64,000 nt of DNA from Spirosoma endophyticum (GCF_900112365.1 NZ_FOLQ01000006.1:124001-188000); one strand, 5' to 3'. Counted from the stretch's first letter, positions 24,075-34,362 are shown. The notes: generated from the sequence alone by a model not told the origin. Numbers and translations are program-made.

Positions 24075-26885
24075 ATGAATGCGCTACTTAACTGGTTAGC
24101 TAGACCGGTTCTTTTTTTGGTAAAAAAGCAATTTCCCAGCCATAAGGACACGCGTTACGTCCTTATGGCTGGCATGCTATCATTGTTAGTTAGCTGTAAT
24201 TCAACTTCTGAGAACAGAACGTATCGGATTGGTTTTTCGCAGTGTACAGGGGCCGATTCCTGGCGTAGAACCATGCAGGAGAACATGTACCGGGAATTAT
24301 CCTTTGACCCGAAAGTCGCTTTCATCATGAAAGACGCCAACGGAAATACGGCCCGTCAAATTGAACAGATACAGCAACTGATCGACCAGCATGTTGACGT
24401 ACTAATTGTTACGCCCAATGAAGCGAAGCCCATTACGCCCATCCTCGAAAAAGCATACCAGCAGGGAATTCCGGTGATTATTCTGGATCGACGTACCAAT
24501 TCCGAGCAGTATACGTCTTACGTCGGCGCCAGCAATTATGACGTTGGTTATACCGCCGGAACCTACGCCAATAACCTCCTGAATGGACAAGGTAACGTAG
24601 TGGAAATCAGCGAGCGCCCAGGGTCTTCGGCGGACATCGACCGGCATCGCGGTTTCATTGGCGCGCTAAATCGCCATCCGGGTATTCATCTTGTCAGTAA
24701 GCTTACTGGCAATTGGGATAAACAATCCTTTGAAAGTCAGCTCACTGGCTTGCTAAAAAATCGCCCAGGCATTCAACTAATTTTTGCGCAAAATGACCGC
24801 ACTGCTCTGAAAGCGTATACCATTTGCAAAAAACTCGGACGCGAAAAAACGCTGAAAATCATTGGCGTCGATGGACTATCGGGCGCAAACGAGGGAATCG
24901 ATCTGGTCGAACGGGGCATTCTGACGGCAACCGTTTTGTATCCGACCGGTGGAGAAGAGGCTATTCAAACAGCGATGGCCATTTTGCAAAAGCAGCCATT
25001 CAAACGGGAAAATCAGCTTCAGATTACGCTCATCGATTCGTCGAATGTGCGGATTATGAAGCTGCAAAACGAGAAAGTGATTGCCCAGCAAAAAGATATT
25101 GAGCGACGGCAAAAGAAGATTGTGGAACAACAGGCGATTTCCGAAAATCAAGCTACCATCATTTACGCCGTCTCGATTACGTTGGCCCTGGCGCTAATTT
25201 TTGGGCTATTATCCTTCTATTCGCTACGTGAAAACCGGAAAATTAACCGTCGGCTGGAGGCACAGAATGAAGAGATCTCCGATCAGAAAAACCAGATCGA
25301 GCAACTGGCCGAACAGGCTGAGATCGAGAATGAGGCCAAGTTGAAGTTCTTTACCAACATTTCGCACGAGTTTCGCACGCCCTTAACGCTTATTCTGGCC
25401 CCGGTCGAAGATATTTTAGAGAACGACAAAGTTCGGGATTCGCTGCTGAAACAGGAGATGATGTTGATCCGGAAGAACACGTTACGTCTCCTTCGGCTCG
25501 TGAATCAGTTACTGGATTTCCGCAAAATCGACAGCCACAAAATGCCGGTTCTGGCCAGTGAACAGAACATGATTGAGTTTGTAAAAGACATCATGGCCGC
25601 GTTCGAAAAAACGGCCTCAAAGCATAAAATTGACTTCCGACTGATCGCTTCCGAGCCGCAGATTATGGTTTGGTTCGATCCCGCCATGCTCGATAAAGTG
25701 ATATTCAACCTGCTGTCGAACGCCTTTAAATTCACACCAGACAAAGGACGTATATATCTTTACGTTAGAATATCTTCATCTACCCACGTGCAGATACGTG
25801 TCGAAGACAATGGCATCGGCATGACCCCCGCTGAAATAGCCCATGTCTTTGAGGTTTTTTACCAGGGAAAGAGCACCTACAAAGCCTCTGGTACCGGACT
25901 GGGTCTGGCGCTCTCCAAAGAATTGATCACGCTGCATCAGGGTACATTATCGGTACGTAGTGAACAGGGTAAGGAAACCTGCTTCACGATTGAACTGCCC
26001 TTGGGGAACGCGCATCTGGACACTAGCGAACGCCAAACTGAACCTGCTGAAGACCTGCCAGCCGTGCAGAATCGAATAGTATTGGATGATAACGAAATAA
26101 AAACATCGATCCCGTCCTCGGGCAAACAACACGAAAAATCGGTATTGGTAATTGAAGACAACGAAGATCTGAATAGTTTACTGGAGCAAAAACTCCAGAC
26201 TACGTATCAAGTATACAAGGCATTAGACGGCGAAGAAGGATTACGAATAGCCTTTGATCAAATTCCGGATCTGATCGTTTGCGACATTATGCTACCCCGG
26301 AAAGACGGCCTGAGCGTAGCGTCAATTCTGAAATCCGACTTCAGGACGTCGCATATTCCCATCATTTTACTTACTGCCAGAAACACCAACGAACAGCAAA
26401 TTGAAGGCATTCAAATGGGAGTGGATGCTTACATCACGAAGCCCTTCAATCTGAAGTATGTTGAAGCGACCATAAAAACGTTGCTGAAAAACAGGACATT
26501 GCTACGTGAACATTACACCAGCGAGCTTCCTACTGAGCTATTGGCAGGCAACGCTCCTAACAAACTGGATAAGAAATTCATTGCCGAGTTTAAGGCCCAT
26601 ATCGAGGAAAAATACAATGATTCAGAGCTGAATGTAGAGGAAATTGGTCGGGATTTGGGTATGTCGCGGGTGCAGTTATACCGCAAAGTGAAAGCGCTAC
26701 TTGGCTACAGCGTAAACGAATACATTCAGGAAGTGCGCTTGAACAAAGCCCGGTTTCTACTGAAACAGGATGATCTGACGGTGGCTGACATTGCTTATAA
26801 AGTAGGCTTCTCGTCACCAACCTATTTTTCGACCTCTTTTAAAGGAAAATATAACCAAACCCCGCTGGAATATAAGAATTCCTAA
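24075..26885 (+). CDS. Hybrid two-component system regulator with periplasmic sugar-binding domain (HTCS)
   Basis: 936 residues. Order: N-terminal hydrophobic part with a possible lipobox at Cys41; LacI-type periplasmic binding domain (about 50-330: YRIGFSQC, LDRRTNSEQYTSYVGASNYDVGYTAG, IIGVDGL); coiled coil; membrane helix (about 364-385); second coil; HisKA with FFTNISHEFRTPLTL (His431); HATPase with DNGIGMTPAEIAHVFEVFYQG and GTGLGLAL; receiver with phospho-Asp737 in CDIMLPRKDG; AraC-type HTH (about 835-936, two helix-turn-helices). The architecture is that of Bacteroides BT1754, which binds fructose and controls the fructan locus. The neighbours here are fructokinase and GH32 genes, so fructose is the likely ligand (inference). 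A second Met at residue 31 is an alternative start. Confidence 0.95.
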   Translation: MNALLNWLARPVLFLVKKQFPSHKDTRYVLMAGMLSLLVSCNSTSENRTYRIGFSQCTGADSWRRTMQENMYRELSFDPKVAFIMKDANGNTARQIEQIQQLIDQHVDVLIVTPNEAKPITPILEKAYQQGIPVIILDRRTNSEQYTSYVGASNYDVGYTAGTYANNLLNGQGNVVEISERPGSSADIDRHRGFIGALNRHPGIHLVSKLTGNWDKQSFESQLTGLLKNRPGIQLIFAQNDRTALKAYTICKKLGREKTLKIIGVDGLSGANEGIDLVERGILTATVLYPTGGEEAIQTAMAILQKQPFKRENQLQITLIDSSNVRIMKLQNEKVIAQQKDIERRQKKIVEQQAISENQATIIYAVSITLALALIFGLLSFYSLRENRKINRRLEAQNEEISDQKNQIEQLAEQAEIENEAKLKFFTNISHEFRTPLTLILAPVEDILENDKVRDSLLKQEMMLIRKNTLRLLRLVNQLLDFRKIDSHKMPVLASEQNMIEFVKDIMAAFEKTASKHKIDFRLIASEPQIMVWFDPAMLDKVIFNLLSNAFKFTPDKGRIYLYVRISSSTHVQIRVEDNGIGMTPAEIAHVFEVFYQGKSTYKASGTGLGLALSKELITLHQGTLSVRSEQGKETCFTIELPLGNAHLDTSERQTEPAEDLPAVQNRIVLDDNEIKTSIPSSGKQHEKSVLVIEDNEDLNSLLEQKLQTTYQVYKALDGEEGLRIAFDQIPDLIVCDIMLPRKDGLSVASILKSDFRTSHIPIILLTARNTNEQQIEGIQMGVDAYITKPFNLKYVEATIKTLLKNRTLLREHYTSELPTELLAGNAPNKLDKKFIAEFKAHIEEKYNDSELNVEEIGRDLGMSRVQLYRKVKALLGYSVNEYIQEVRLNKARFLLKQDDLTVADIAYKVGFSSPTYFSTSFKGKYNQTPLEYKNS

Positions 26886-26952
26886 AACAATGCCCATTTA
26901 GTGATACACAGTCAATTGATTGTACCATTCTGGAAAAATGCTTTTATGCAGA

Positions 26953-27072
26953 TGTATCAATTTTGAAAATCCCTGTATCAAAAGTGAAAGAGCCGTTTGT
27001 TGAGGAGTTCATAATTTCTCAATAAAAGACTAATTATCAGCTGATTAATCCTTAAAAAAGGCCTGTATCAAA
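26953..27072. promoter_or_regulatory. Three TGTATCAA boxes upstream of the fructan operon
   Basis: TGTATCAA occurs at 26953-26960, 26974-26981 and 27065-27072. The first two are 21 bp apart, about two helix turns, which suits an AraC-type dimer. They lie in the 265-nt gap between the regulator and the first structural gene. Binding by the HTCS output domain is inference. Confidence 0.45.
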
Positions 27073-27122
27073 GTTTAACTTTTTTGAGATATTATTTAGT
27101 TATTCAGGGTAGTCCCAAGTAG

Positions 27123-27130
27123 TAGTTTTG
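27123..27130 (+). promoter_or_regulatory. Candidate -7 element of the sugar porter operon
   Basis: TAGTTTTG matches TAnnTTTG and lies 20 nt before the start codon at 27151. There is no good -33 box, which would fit a promoter that needs an activator. Confidence 0.45.
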
Positions 27131-27150
27131 ATCGAAAATTCAGAACTGCT

Positions 27151-28458
27151 ATGAATAACAAAGTACTAATCTGGTCGATTGTCGTAGCCTTGGGCGGGTT
27201 CCTTTTCGGGTTCGACACGGCAGTCATCTCAGGCGCGGAGAAAGCCATTCAGACTTTATGGGGACTCTCCTCTATAGAGCATGGATTCACCGTTTCCATC
27301 GCGCTTATCGGTACCGTCATTGGCGCCATGCTCGGCGGCATACCTTCCGATAAACTGGGACGCAAAACGACGCTTTTCTGGATTGCCATTATCTATTTAG
27401 TATCGTCGCTGGGTTCGGCCTTAGCGACCGACTGGTACGTGTTTATTTTCTTTCGGTTTCTGGGCGGACTGGGAGTAGGTACTTCATCCGTCGCGGCACC
27501 CATGTACATCTCCGAAATCTCACCGGCCAAGTCGCGGGGCCGTCTGGTCGGGCTGTTCCAGTTCAATGTCGTATTTGGGATTCTGATCGCTTATTTTTCC
27601 AATTACTTCATGCAGGATATGGGGCCCAACGCCTGGCGCTGGATGCTGGGTGTGCAGGCCATACCTTCCCTCATCTTTCTGCTAGCCATTCTGGCCGTTC
27701 CCGAAAGTCCACGCTGGCTTATTCTGAAGAAAGGCAAAGTCGATGAAGCTAAAGCCATTCTGGACCTGATCGATAAAGAAACCAGTCAGGAAACGCTTAA
27801 CGCCATTCTGGCGACCAACGACCAGCCCAAAGGCCAGCTATTTTCAGCGAAGTACAAAACACCAGTTAAACTGGCTGTCCTGTTCGCTATTTTCAATCAG
27901 GTTTCGGGTATCAACGCGATTATTTACTACAGCCCACGCATTTTCGAAATGACTGGCCTCGGCCCGAAATCGGCCTTTCTGTCGTCGGCGGGGATTGGTC
28001 TTGTCAACTTCATTTTCACGTTGCTAGCCATCAACATCATTGACCGTTTCGGGCGTCGCACGCTGATGTTCATTGGGTCCGTCGGTGTAATTGTGACGCT
28101 TGGCCTCGTGGCCCGCGCGTTCTTTATTCAGGATTTTACGGGTGTCCCCATCTTCCTGTTCGTCTACATTGCCTTCTTCGGATTTTCGCAGGGCGCGGTT
28201 ATCTGGGTATTCATCTCCGAGATTTTTCCGTCCGAAGTCCGGGCCAGCGGACAGGCACTTGGCAGTTTCACGCACTGGTTCATGGCCGCCATTATTGCCT
28301 TCTCCTTCCCCGTCATTGCCGACTATTTCGGGGGTGGTGCTACGTTCTCCTTCTTCGCCCTGATGATGGTGCTGCAACTTCTGTTTGTGTGGCGCATGAT
28401 GCCCGAAACGAAGGGAACCAGTCTGGAGCAAGTCGAAAAAACACTCGTCATTCATTAA
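27151..28458 (+). CDS. Sugar porter (MFS) transporter, probable fructose:H+ symporter
   Basis: 435 residues with 12 predicted membrane helices. Sugar-porter signatures are present: GFLFGFDTAVISGAEKAI near 18-35, DKLGRKTTL near 66-74, the PESPRWLI motif near 187-194, QVSGINAIIYYSPRIFE near 250-266, DRFGRRTLM near 294-302, and PETKG near the end. It belongs to the family of XylE, AraE and glucose porters. It is 13 nt upstream of the fructokinase gene, so it likely carries free fructose into the cytosol after hydrolysis in the periplasm; specificity is inferred from context. Confidence 0.92.
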   Translation: MNNKVLIWSIVVALGGFLFGFDTAVISGAEKAIQTLWGLSSIEHGFTVSIALIGTVIGAMLGGIPSDKLGRKTTLFWIAIIYLVSSLGSALATDWYVFIFFRFLGGLGVGTSSVAAPMYISEISPAKSRGRLVGLFQFNVVFGILIAYFSNYFMQDMGPNAWRWMLGVQAIPSLIFLLAILAVPESPRWLILKKGKVDEAKAILDLIDKETSQETLNAILATNDQPKGQLFSAKYKTPVKLAVLFAIFNQVSGINAIIYYSPRIFEMTGLGPKSAFLSSAGIGLVNFIFTLLAINIIDRFGRRTLMFIGSVGVIVTLGLVARAFFIQDFTGVPIFLFVYIAFFGFSQGAVIWVFISEIFPSEVRASGQALGSFTHWFMAAIIAFSFPVIADYFGGGATFSFFALMMVLQLLFVWRMMPETKGTSLEQVEKTLVIH

Positions 28459-28471
28459 TTCATTCCCGATC

Positions 28472-29359
28472 ATGAACCAAACGATCACCTGCTTCGGCGA
28501 AATCCTCTGGGACGTATTACCAACCAGTAAACAACCCGGTGGTGCGCCCATGAACGTAGCCGCTGACCTGCGTAACTTCGGCCTTAACTCCCAGCTTATC
28601 AGCCGGGTAGGTAGCGACGACCTGGGCCGCGAACTACTGGATTTCCTGGCACAGAAAGGTATCCCGCTAGACCTGATTCAGGTTGGCCAATCGCATCTGA
28701 CGGGCGTAGCAAAAGCCAATATTTCGGACAGCAATGAGGTGACCTACAAGATCGTCCAGCCGGTTGCCTGGGATTATATCCAACTGGCACCAGGCCTGCT
28801 CGACACCGTACGGCAAAGCGATTTATTTGTCTATGGCAGTCTGGTTGCCCGAAGTAACCAGTCTCACGAAACGCTGCTATCGCTACTGGAGGCTGCTCCC
28901 CGCAAAGTATTCGATGTGAATCTTCGCGCGCCCCATTACGAACGAACAACCGTAGAGACCCTCCTGTACTACGCCGACATTGCGAAAATCAATGAACATG
29001 AACTGGTTGAGTTATCATCCTGGTATGGCGAAGAAACGGACCTGCACCAGGCCATGAATCAACTGCGTAGACGCTATAAGCTGGAAACGCTTTGTGTGAC
29101 GCTGGGCGAAAAAGGAGCCGTGCTGCTGGATGAAACCGGCTTATACAGCCAGGTTGGTTTTCCCGTCGAGGTAGAAGACACCATCGGCAGTGGGGATGCC
29201 TTTCTGGCCGCATTTCTCTACAAAACCCTACAAGGAGAATCGCCCGAAAAGACCCTGGAATTTGCCTGCGCCACCGGTGCCTACGTAGCGACACAACGGG
29301 GCGCGACACCGCTTTTTTCCGAAGAAACAATCATGAATAGTGCCTTACTAACAACCTGA
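28472..29359 (+). CDS. PfkB-family carbohydrate kinase, probable fructokinase
   Basis: 295 residues. The N-terminal GE-W-D-LP and PGGAPMNVAADLRNFG motif (near residues 8-35) binds sugar. The C-terminal signature is DTIGSGDAFLAAFLY near 232-246, whose Asp is the catalytic base. The usual DTxGAGD has Ser in place of Ala here, as in some fructokinases. It would phosphorylate fructose to fructose-6-phosphate with ATP. It sits between the sugar porter (13 nt) and susC (59 nt) genes, the same order of roles as the Bacteroides fructan locus. Fructose specificity is inferred. Confidence 0.92.
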   Translation: MNQTITCFGEILWDVLPTSKQPGGAPMNVAADLRNFGLNSQLISRVGSDDLGRELLDFLAQKGIPLDLIQVGQSHLTGVAKANISDSNEVTYKIVQPVAWDYIQLAPGLLDTVRQSDLFVYGSLVARSNQSHETLLSLLEAAPRKVFDVNLRAPHYERTTVETLLYYADIAKINEHELVELSSWYGEETDLHQAMNQLRRRYKLETLCVTLGEKGAVLLDETGLYSQVGFPVEVEDTIGSGDAFLAAFLYKTLQGESPEKTLEFACATGAYVATQRGATPLFSEETIMNSALLTT

Positions 29360-29418
29360 TTTAGCAATGCATATCACGCTCCTCTTTCCATAGTACAACG
29401 CTTTAAACCTTTACATCT

Positions 29419-32400
29419 ATGAACATGAAAAATTACCTGTTCACGCTGGCCATCCTGCTAACGGCTACGTTGGCACTGGCCCAGCAACGCACGATTACGG
29501 GGACCGTTTTCGATGCCAAAACAAAGGAGGCTCTGCCCGGAGCCAGCATTATCGTCCCTGGAACGACAACGGGCACCGTTGCGGATGTTAGTGGAAAATT
29601 TTCGATTGGGGTGCCGCAAAATGCCACGGCGGTTACGGTATCTTTTATTGGGTACGCTACGCAGGAAGTGGCTATTACCAACGCAAATACAATCACGGTG
29701 CTGCTGGCCGAAGGTGGTCAACTCGCTGAAGTTGTGGTATTGGGGTATACCACGGCCCGCAAACAGGATCTGACCGGCGCGGTGGCCATTGTGGACGTAG
29801 CAACGACCAAAAATACCAGTTCGGGAAATCCCATGCAGGCCTTGCAGGGCCGGGTGCCAGGCCTGTACATTGAGAAGTCGGGGACGCCCTCCGGGGAGGC
29901 CAGCCGCATTCTGATTCGGGGGGCCAATACGTTAGGCAACAATGATCCGCTGTATATCATCGACGGGATGCCCACCAAGCGGTCGCAGGTGTTTCAGAGC
30001 CTCAACCCAACGGCCATTCAGTCAATTCAGGTACTGAAAGATGCGTCTTCGGCGTCTATTTATGGGTCTCGGGCGTCGAACGGCGTCATCATTGTAACGA
30101 CCAAAAACGGGGTCAACACCGACGGCAAATTGCATGTGCAGTTTAACACCAGCATTTCGGCGCAGTCGGAAAAACCGGAACGCTTCAAGATGCTGAATTC
30201 GGTTGATCGGGGGCGGGCACTCTGGCAGGCATCGGTGAACGATGGAGCCGATCCGGCGTCGGCTTATGGCGAAATCTACGCGTTCGACTGGAACAGGAAT
30301 TTCAGTAATCCAGTGCTCAATAACGTAACGGTACAGCCCTACGTTGGGGGCAATCAGAACGTACCGGCTGGTAACACGGACTGGCAGAAAGAGCTTTACC
30401 AGACAGGTTATGTTACGAACAATGATCTGACGATTTCGGGTGGTACCAAAACCTCGTCGTTGCTGGTCAACCTGAGCTACCTCAACAACTCGGGCATGGT
30501 AAAATTTACGGGCTATCAACGGCTTACGGGACGCGTTAACGGGGCAACCAGTATGTTCGACGGGCGGCTGAAATTCGGCGTTAATCTGCAAATGACGACC
30601 TCCAAAGAAACGCCGGTAACCAATGATCTTGGGGGCGCTCCAACGCCCGGCCTGGCCATCACGTTAGCGCCAACGATTCCGGTCTACACCAGCACAGGTG
30701 ATTATGCCGGTCCCATTGGATCGGGTTATTCGGACCGGAACAACCCGGTGTTCATGCAGTACATTAACCGCTGGGATAAGATCAACCGGAACTTCGTATT
30801 CGGCAACGTCTTCACCGAGATCGAGCCGATCCGGGGGCTAATTTTCCGATCATCGCTGGGGATGGACAATGCGGGTTATGCCAACAAAAACATTGAACAG
30901 TCGTTCCAGAACGGATTTATTTCCCGCTCATTGAACAGCCTGACGCTGAACACCAACAAGTTTCTGAGCCTGACCTGGACCAATACGTTACGCTACAATT
31001 TTGACTTGGGTGCGCACCGGTTCAACGTACTGGCCGGTGTCGAATCGATCAAAGACAATCTGAATGACGTAACATCATACAGGGAAAATTTCGCGGTGCA
31101 GACCGAAGATTTCTTTGTGCTCAGTGCAGCTTCGGGCAATGCCAGCAGCAATGGCAGTTCAACCGGTAGCCGTCTTTTGTCGCAGTTTGCCCGGATTGAC
31201 TACGGCTTTGGCGACCGCTATCTGGCGGCCTTGACGCTACGTCGGGATGGCTCGTCGCGGTTTGGCCAGGATAATCGATACGGTTTCTTCCCGGCAGCAT
31301 CGGTCGGCTGGCGCATCGACAAAGAAGCGTTTATGAGCAACGTGAAGGCTATTTCTAACCTCAAACTGCGGGCGGGTGTTGGCCGCATTGGTAACCAGGA
31401 CATCGGGGATTTGGCCCGCTTTGGCCTATTTGAGCCTCGCTACGGTACACTGGCATCACAAGTGCCCAATGGTCATGACGGCTTTTTTGATCAGTACTGG
31501 AATGTAGGGACGGCCTACGACCTGAACGGCACAAACAGCGGTACGTTGCCATCTGGTTTCGTACAGACACAGGGCGAAAACGCAGCCCTCAAATGGGAAA
31601 CGACCGACGAATTGAACGTAGGTGTCGATTTTGGATTCCTGAACGGCAGTCTGGTGGGCTCGTTCGACTATTTCACCCGCGAAACCAAAGATATTCTGAT
31701 CAAACCACCAGTTGCCTCAGCCGTGGGCGAAGGGCAGTTGAAATTCGTGAATGGCGCGACTAAAACCAACAAAGGTTTTGAACTGCTCCTGACCTATTTT
31801 GGCAAACCTAAAGGGGCTTTCACCTGGAACGTATCGGCCAACTTCGCCCGCTTCCGGGATAAAATAACAGTACTTCCCGAAGAAGTTCGGTCGGCGTTTG
31901 CGGGGAATGCCGTAACGACGATCCTGGGCCACTCGCAGTTTGATTTGTTCGGATACCGGACCGATGGCCTTTTCCAGAATCAGGAAGACGTAAAAAATCA
32001 CGCCACGCAGGTGGGTGCGGCTCCGGGCCGTATTCGCTACCGGGATCTGAATAGCGATGGCAAAATCGACGCGCTGGATCAGGAGTTTTTCGGAACGACG
32101 CTGCCCGGTCTCGAATACGGTGCCCGCGTTGAACTGGGATACAAAAATTTCGACTTCTCCCTCTTCGGTTCGGGCGTGGCCAGCCGGACGGGCTTTGATC
32201 CGTACACGTTCTACAACAATTTCATCCGTGGCCGCGACAACATTGGGCCGGGCGTATTCAATGCCTGGACACCCCAGAATACGTCGTCGCGCATCCCGGC
32301 GCTTACCCTGGCCGATGGCAATAACGAAACACGTTCGTCGGATTATTTCAACGTCAATACGTCCTACTTCAAGATTCGGAATATTCAGTTGGGCTATACG

Positions 32401-32577
32401 TTCCAGCGGGACATGATTGGTAAACTGGGCTTATCGAGCCTGCGGCTATATGCCATGGCGGAGAACGTGGTCTGGTTTAAAAGCAAAACCTTCCTGGGGC
32501 CAGATCCTGAGCGGACGGATGTCAACACGGTTCCGGTACCCCGCACCTTCACGTTCGGCTTAAATGTTTCTTTCTAA
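29419..32577 (+). CDS. SusC/RagA-family TonB-linked outer membrane transporter
   Basis: 1052 residues. Signal peptide (about 1-21), CarboxypepD_reg-like domain (about 24-98: ITGTVFDAKTKEALPGASI), TonB-box region EVVVLGYTTARKQDLTGAV, plug domain with PLYIIDGMPT near 178-187 and the SusC-specific IQVLKDASSASIYGSRASNGVIIVTTK near 203-229, then a large barrel ending VSF. With the adjacent SusD-like lipoprotein it forms the outer membrane importer for oligosaccharides, here probably fructo-oligosaccharides because of the GH32 gene. The start ATG at 29419 fits the signal peptide; MKNYLF just after it could also serve. Confidence 0.95.
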   Translation: MNMKNYLFTLAILLTATLALAQQRTITGTVFDAKTKEALPGASIIVPGTTTGTVADVSGKFSIGVPQNATAVTVSFIGYATQEVAITNANTITVLLAEGGQLAEVVVLGYTTARKQDLTGAVAIVDVATTKNTSSGNPMQALQGRVPGLYIEKSGTPSGEASRILIRGANTLGNNDPLYIIDGMPTKRSQVFQSLNPTAIQSIQVLKDASSASIYGSRASNGVIIVTTKNGVNTDGKLHVQFNTSISAQSEKPERFKMLNSVDRGRALWQASVNDGADPASAYGEIYAFDWNRNFSNPVLNNVTVQPYVGGNQNVPAGNTDWQKELYQTGYVTNNDLTISGGTKTSSLLVNLSYLNNSGMVKFTGYQRLTGRVNGATSMFDGRLKFGVNLQMTTSKETPVTNDLGGAPTPGLAITLAPTIPVYTSTGDYAGPIGSGYSDRNNPVFMQYINRWDKINRNFVFGNVFTEIEPIRGLIFRSSLGMDNAGYANKNIEQSFQNGFISRSLNSLTLNTNKFLSLTWTNTLRYNFDLGAHRFNVLAGVESIKDNLNDVTSYRENFAVQTEDFFVLSAASGNASSNGSSTGSRLLSQFARIDYGFGDRYLAALTLRRDGSSRFGQDNRYGFFPAASVGWRIDKEAFMSNVKAISNLKLRAGVGRIGNQDIGDLARFGLFEPRYGTLASQVPNGHDGFFDQYWNVGTAYDLNGTNSGTLPSGFVQTQGENAALKWETTDELNVGVDFGFLNGSLVGSFDYFTRETKDILIKPPVASAVGEGQLKFVNGATKTNKGFELLLTYFGKPKGAFTWNVSANFARFRDKITVLPEEVRSAFAGNAVTTILGHSQFDLFGYRTDGLFQNQEDVKNHATQVGAAPGRIRYRDLNSDGKIDALDQEFFGTTLPGLEYGARVELGYKNFDFSLFGSGVASRTGFDPYTFYNNFIRGRDNIGPGVFNAWTPQNTSSRIPALTLADGNNETRSSDYFNVNTSYFKIRNIQLGYTFQRDMIGKLGLSSLRLYAMAENVVWFKSKTFLGPDPERTDVNTVPVPRTFTFGLNVSF

Positions 32578-32596
32578 TCCCAAAGACCTTACAATC

Positions 32597-34315
32597 ATGA
32601 AAAATAAAGTTCTGTTTTCATTGCTGGTCATTGCCGGTGGCAGTTTCTTCACGTCCTGCAAAGAGTTTCTGGACTACCAGCCCCAGGGAACGCTTTCTTC
32701 CGATAATATCAAGAGTGCCGACAATGCCGATGCGCTGGTAACGGCGGCTTATGCTGCGCTGGGTAACGGCGAAATGATTGGACCCATTGCCAGCATGTGG
32801 GTGTATGGCAGCGTGCGCTCCGATGATGCCTACAAAGGCGGGGGTGGCGTGGCTGATCTGGAGGACATCAACTTCTACGAGCAGCACAACCTGACGCAGC
32901 CGCAGCAGGGTGGCGGTTTTTACCATCCGTATACGTGGGAGAATTATTACAAGGCCATCTCGCGGGCTAACGTAGCGTTACGCTCAATCAACGCGCTAAC
33001 CGATGCAGCTTTCCCGTTGAAGAAAACTCGTCAGGCCGAACTGCGTTTCCTCCGGGGACATGCGCACTTCATGCTAAAAATGCTGTTCAAGTTCGTTCCC
33101 TACGTTGACGAAACGCTATCGAACGAGCAGATTCTGACGGTGTCGAACCGGGCACTAACCAACGATAAGCTGTGGGACAAAATCGCGGAAGATTTCCAGT
33201 ATGCGGTCGATAACCTGCCGGTTTCACAAACGCAGGTAGGGCGGGCCAACAAACTGTCGGCATCGGCCTATCTGGCGAAATTGCGGCTGTATCAGGCCTA
33301 TGAACAGGATGACAACAACAAAGTTACGGGTATCAATAAAGACAAACTGCAACAGGTTGTTACGTTAACTCAGGCCGTTATCAGTTCAGGAAAATACAGC
33401 CTGCAACCTGATTTTGCGGAGAATTTTCTGCCCGAATATGACAATGGCGTTGAATCGGTCTTTGCGGTGCAATACTCAATTAATGATGGAACAACTGTGG
33501 GTCGACTCAACTTTGAAGATGGGCTAAATTATCCGCATGGTGCTCCCCAATATGGTTGCTGCAGCTTCCACCAACCCAGCCAGAACTTAGCCAACGCGTT
33601 TGGAACAGATGCGAACGGATTGCCCAAATTCGATACATTCAACGACGGCGTTATCGACTTCAAAACCGCAACGGTCGATCCGCGTGTTGACCACACGATT
33701 GGCATTGACGGTCATCCGTACAAATACAATGCAGCGTCCCCGTTCAGCAACAGTTGGGTGCGCGATCCGGGCGTTTACGGAAACTTTCAGGCGATGAAAT
33801 CACAGCAACTGGCCACCAGCTCGTCGTATAAAAAGCAGGGGCCGTTCATGGGCGTTTCGAAAAACATCGACATCATCCGGTATGCCGACGTTCTGCTGTT
33901 CCAGGCTGAAGCCTACATTGAATTAGGGCAGCAGGCGCTGGCATTGCCGCTGATTAACCAAATCCGCGCAAGGGCGGCTAAAAGCACCGGACGGACGAAA
34001 AAAGCAGATGGAACCGACCCATCCAAGTACCTGATCAATCCATATACAGCGACCAACTGGACGCAGGCCTATGCCCGAAAAGCGTTACAGTTTGAGCGCC
34101 GTCTGGAGTTCGCCACCGAAAGTCCGCGCTTCTTCGACCTCGTCCGCTGGGGTATTGCCGCCGAAACGCTGAACGCCTACATAACCAAAGAAAAAACCAG
34201 ACGTTCCCATTTGAGTGGTGCTACGTTCACCGCTGGCCGCGACGAGTATCTGCCGATTCCGCAACGGGAAATCAATTTTACCAAAGGGCTTTACAAGCAG
34301 AATGTCGGTTTCTAA
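32597..34315 (+). CDS. RagB/SusD-family nutrient-binding lipoprotein
   Basis: 572 residues from the ATG at 32597, 19 nt after the susC stop. I prefer this ATG to the upstream frame extension, because it gives a lipoprotein signal with lipobox FTSC (Cys23) followed by KEFLDYQPQGTL, the typical SusD N-terminus. TPR-like helices follow (NADALVTAAYAALG, ELRFLRGHAHFMLKMLFK), and the C-terminal half has RYADVLLFQAEAYIELGQ and RRLEFATESPRFFDLVRWG, both SusD hallmarks. It acts as a surface lid that binds glycan for SusC. The ligand is likely a fructan or fructo-oligosaccharide by context. Confidence 0.95.
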   Translation: MKNKVLFSLLVIAGGSFFTSCKEFLDYQPQGTLSSDNIKSADNADALVTAAYAALGNGEMIGPIASMWVYGSVRSDDAYKGGGGVADLEDINFYEQHNLTQPQQGGGFYHPYTWENYYKAISRANVALRSINALTDAAFPLKKTRQAELRFLRGHAHFMLKMLFKFVPYVDETLSNEQILTVSNRALTNDKLWDKIAEDFQYAVDNLPVSQTQVGRANKLSASAYLAKLRLYQAYEQDDNNKVTGINKDKLQQVVTLTQAVISSGKYSLQPDFAENFLPEYDNGVESVFAVQYSINDGTTVGRLNFEDGLNYPHGAPQYGCCSFHQPSQNLANAFGTDANGLPKFDTFNDGVIDFKTATVDPRVDHTIGIDGHPYKYNAASPFSNSWVRDPGVYGNFQAMKSQQLATSSSYKKQGPFMGVSKNIDIIRYADVLLFQAEAYIELGQQALALPLINQIRARAAKSTGRTKKADGTDPSKYLINPYTATNWTQAYARKALQFERRLEFATESPRFFDLVRWGIAAETLNAYITKEKTRRSHLSGATFTAGRDEYLPIPQREINFTKGLYKQNVGF

Positions 34316-34362
34316 AATCAAACCAATAAAAAATACCTTTTAGGTTGGTAGTCCAGTTTATG

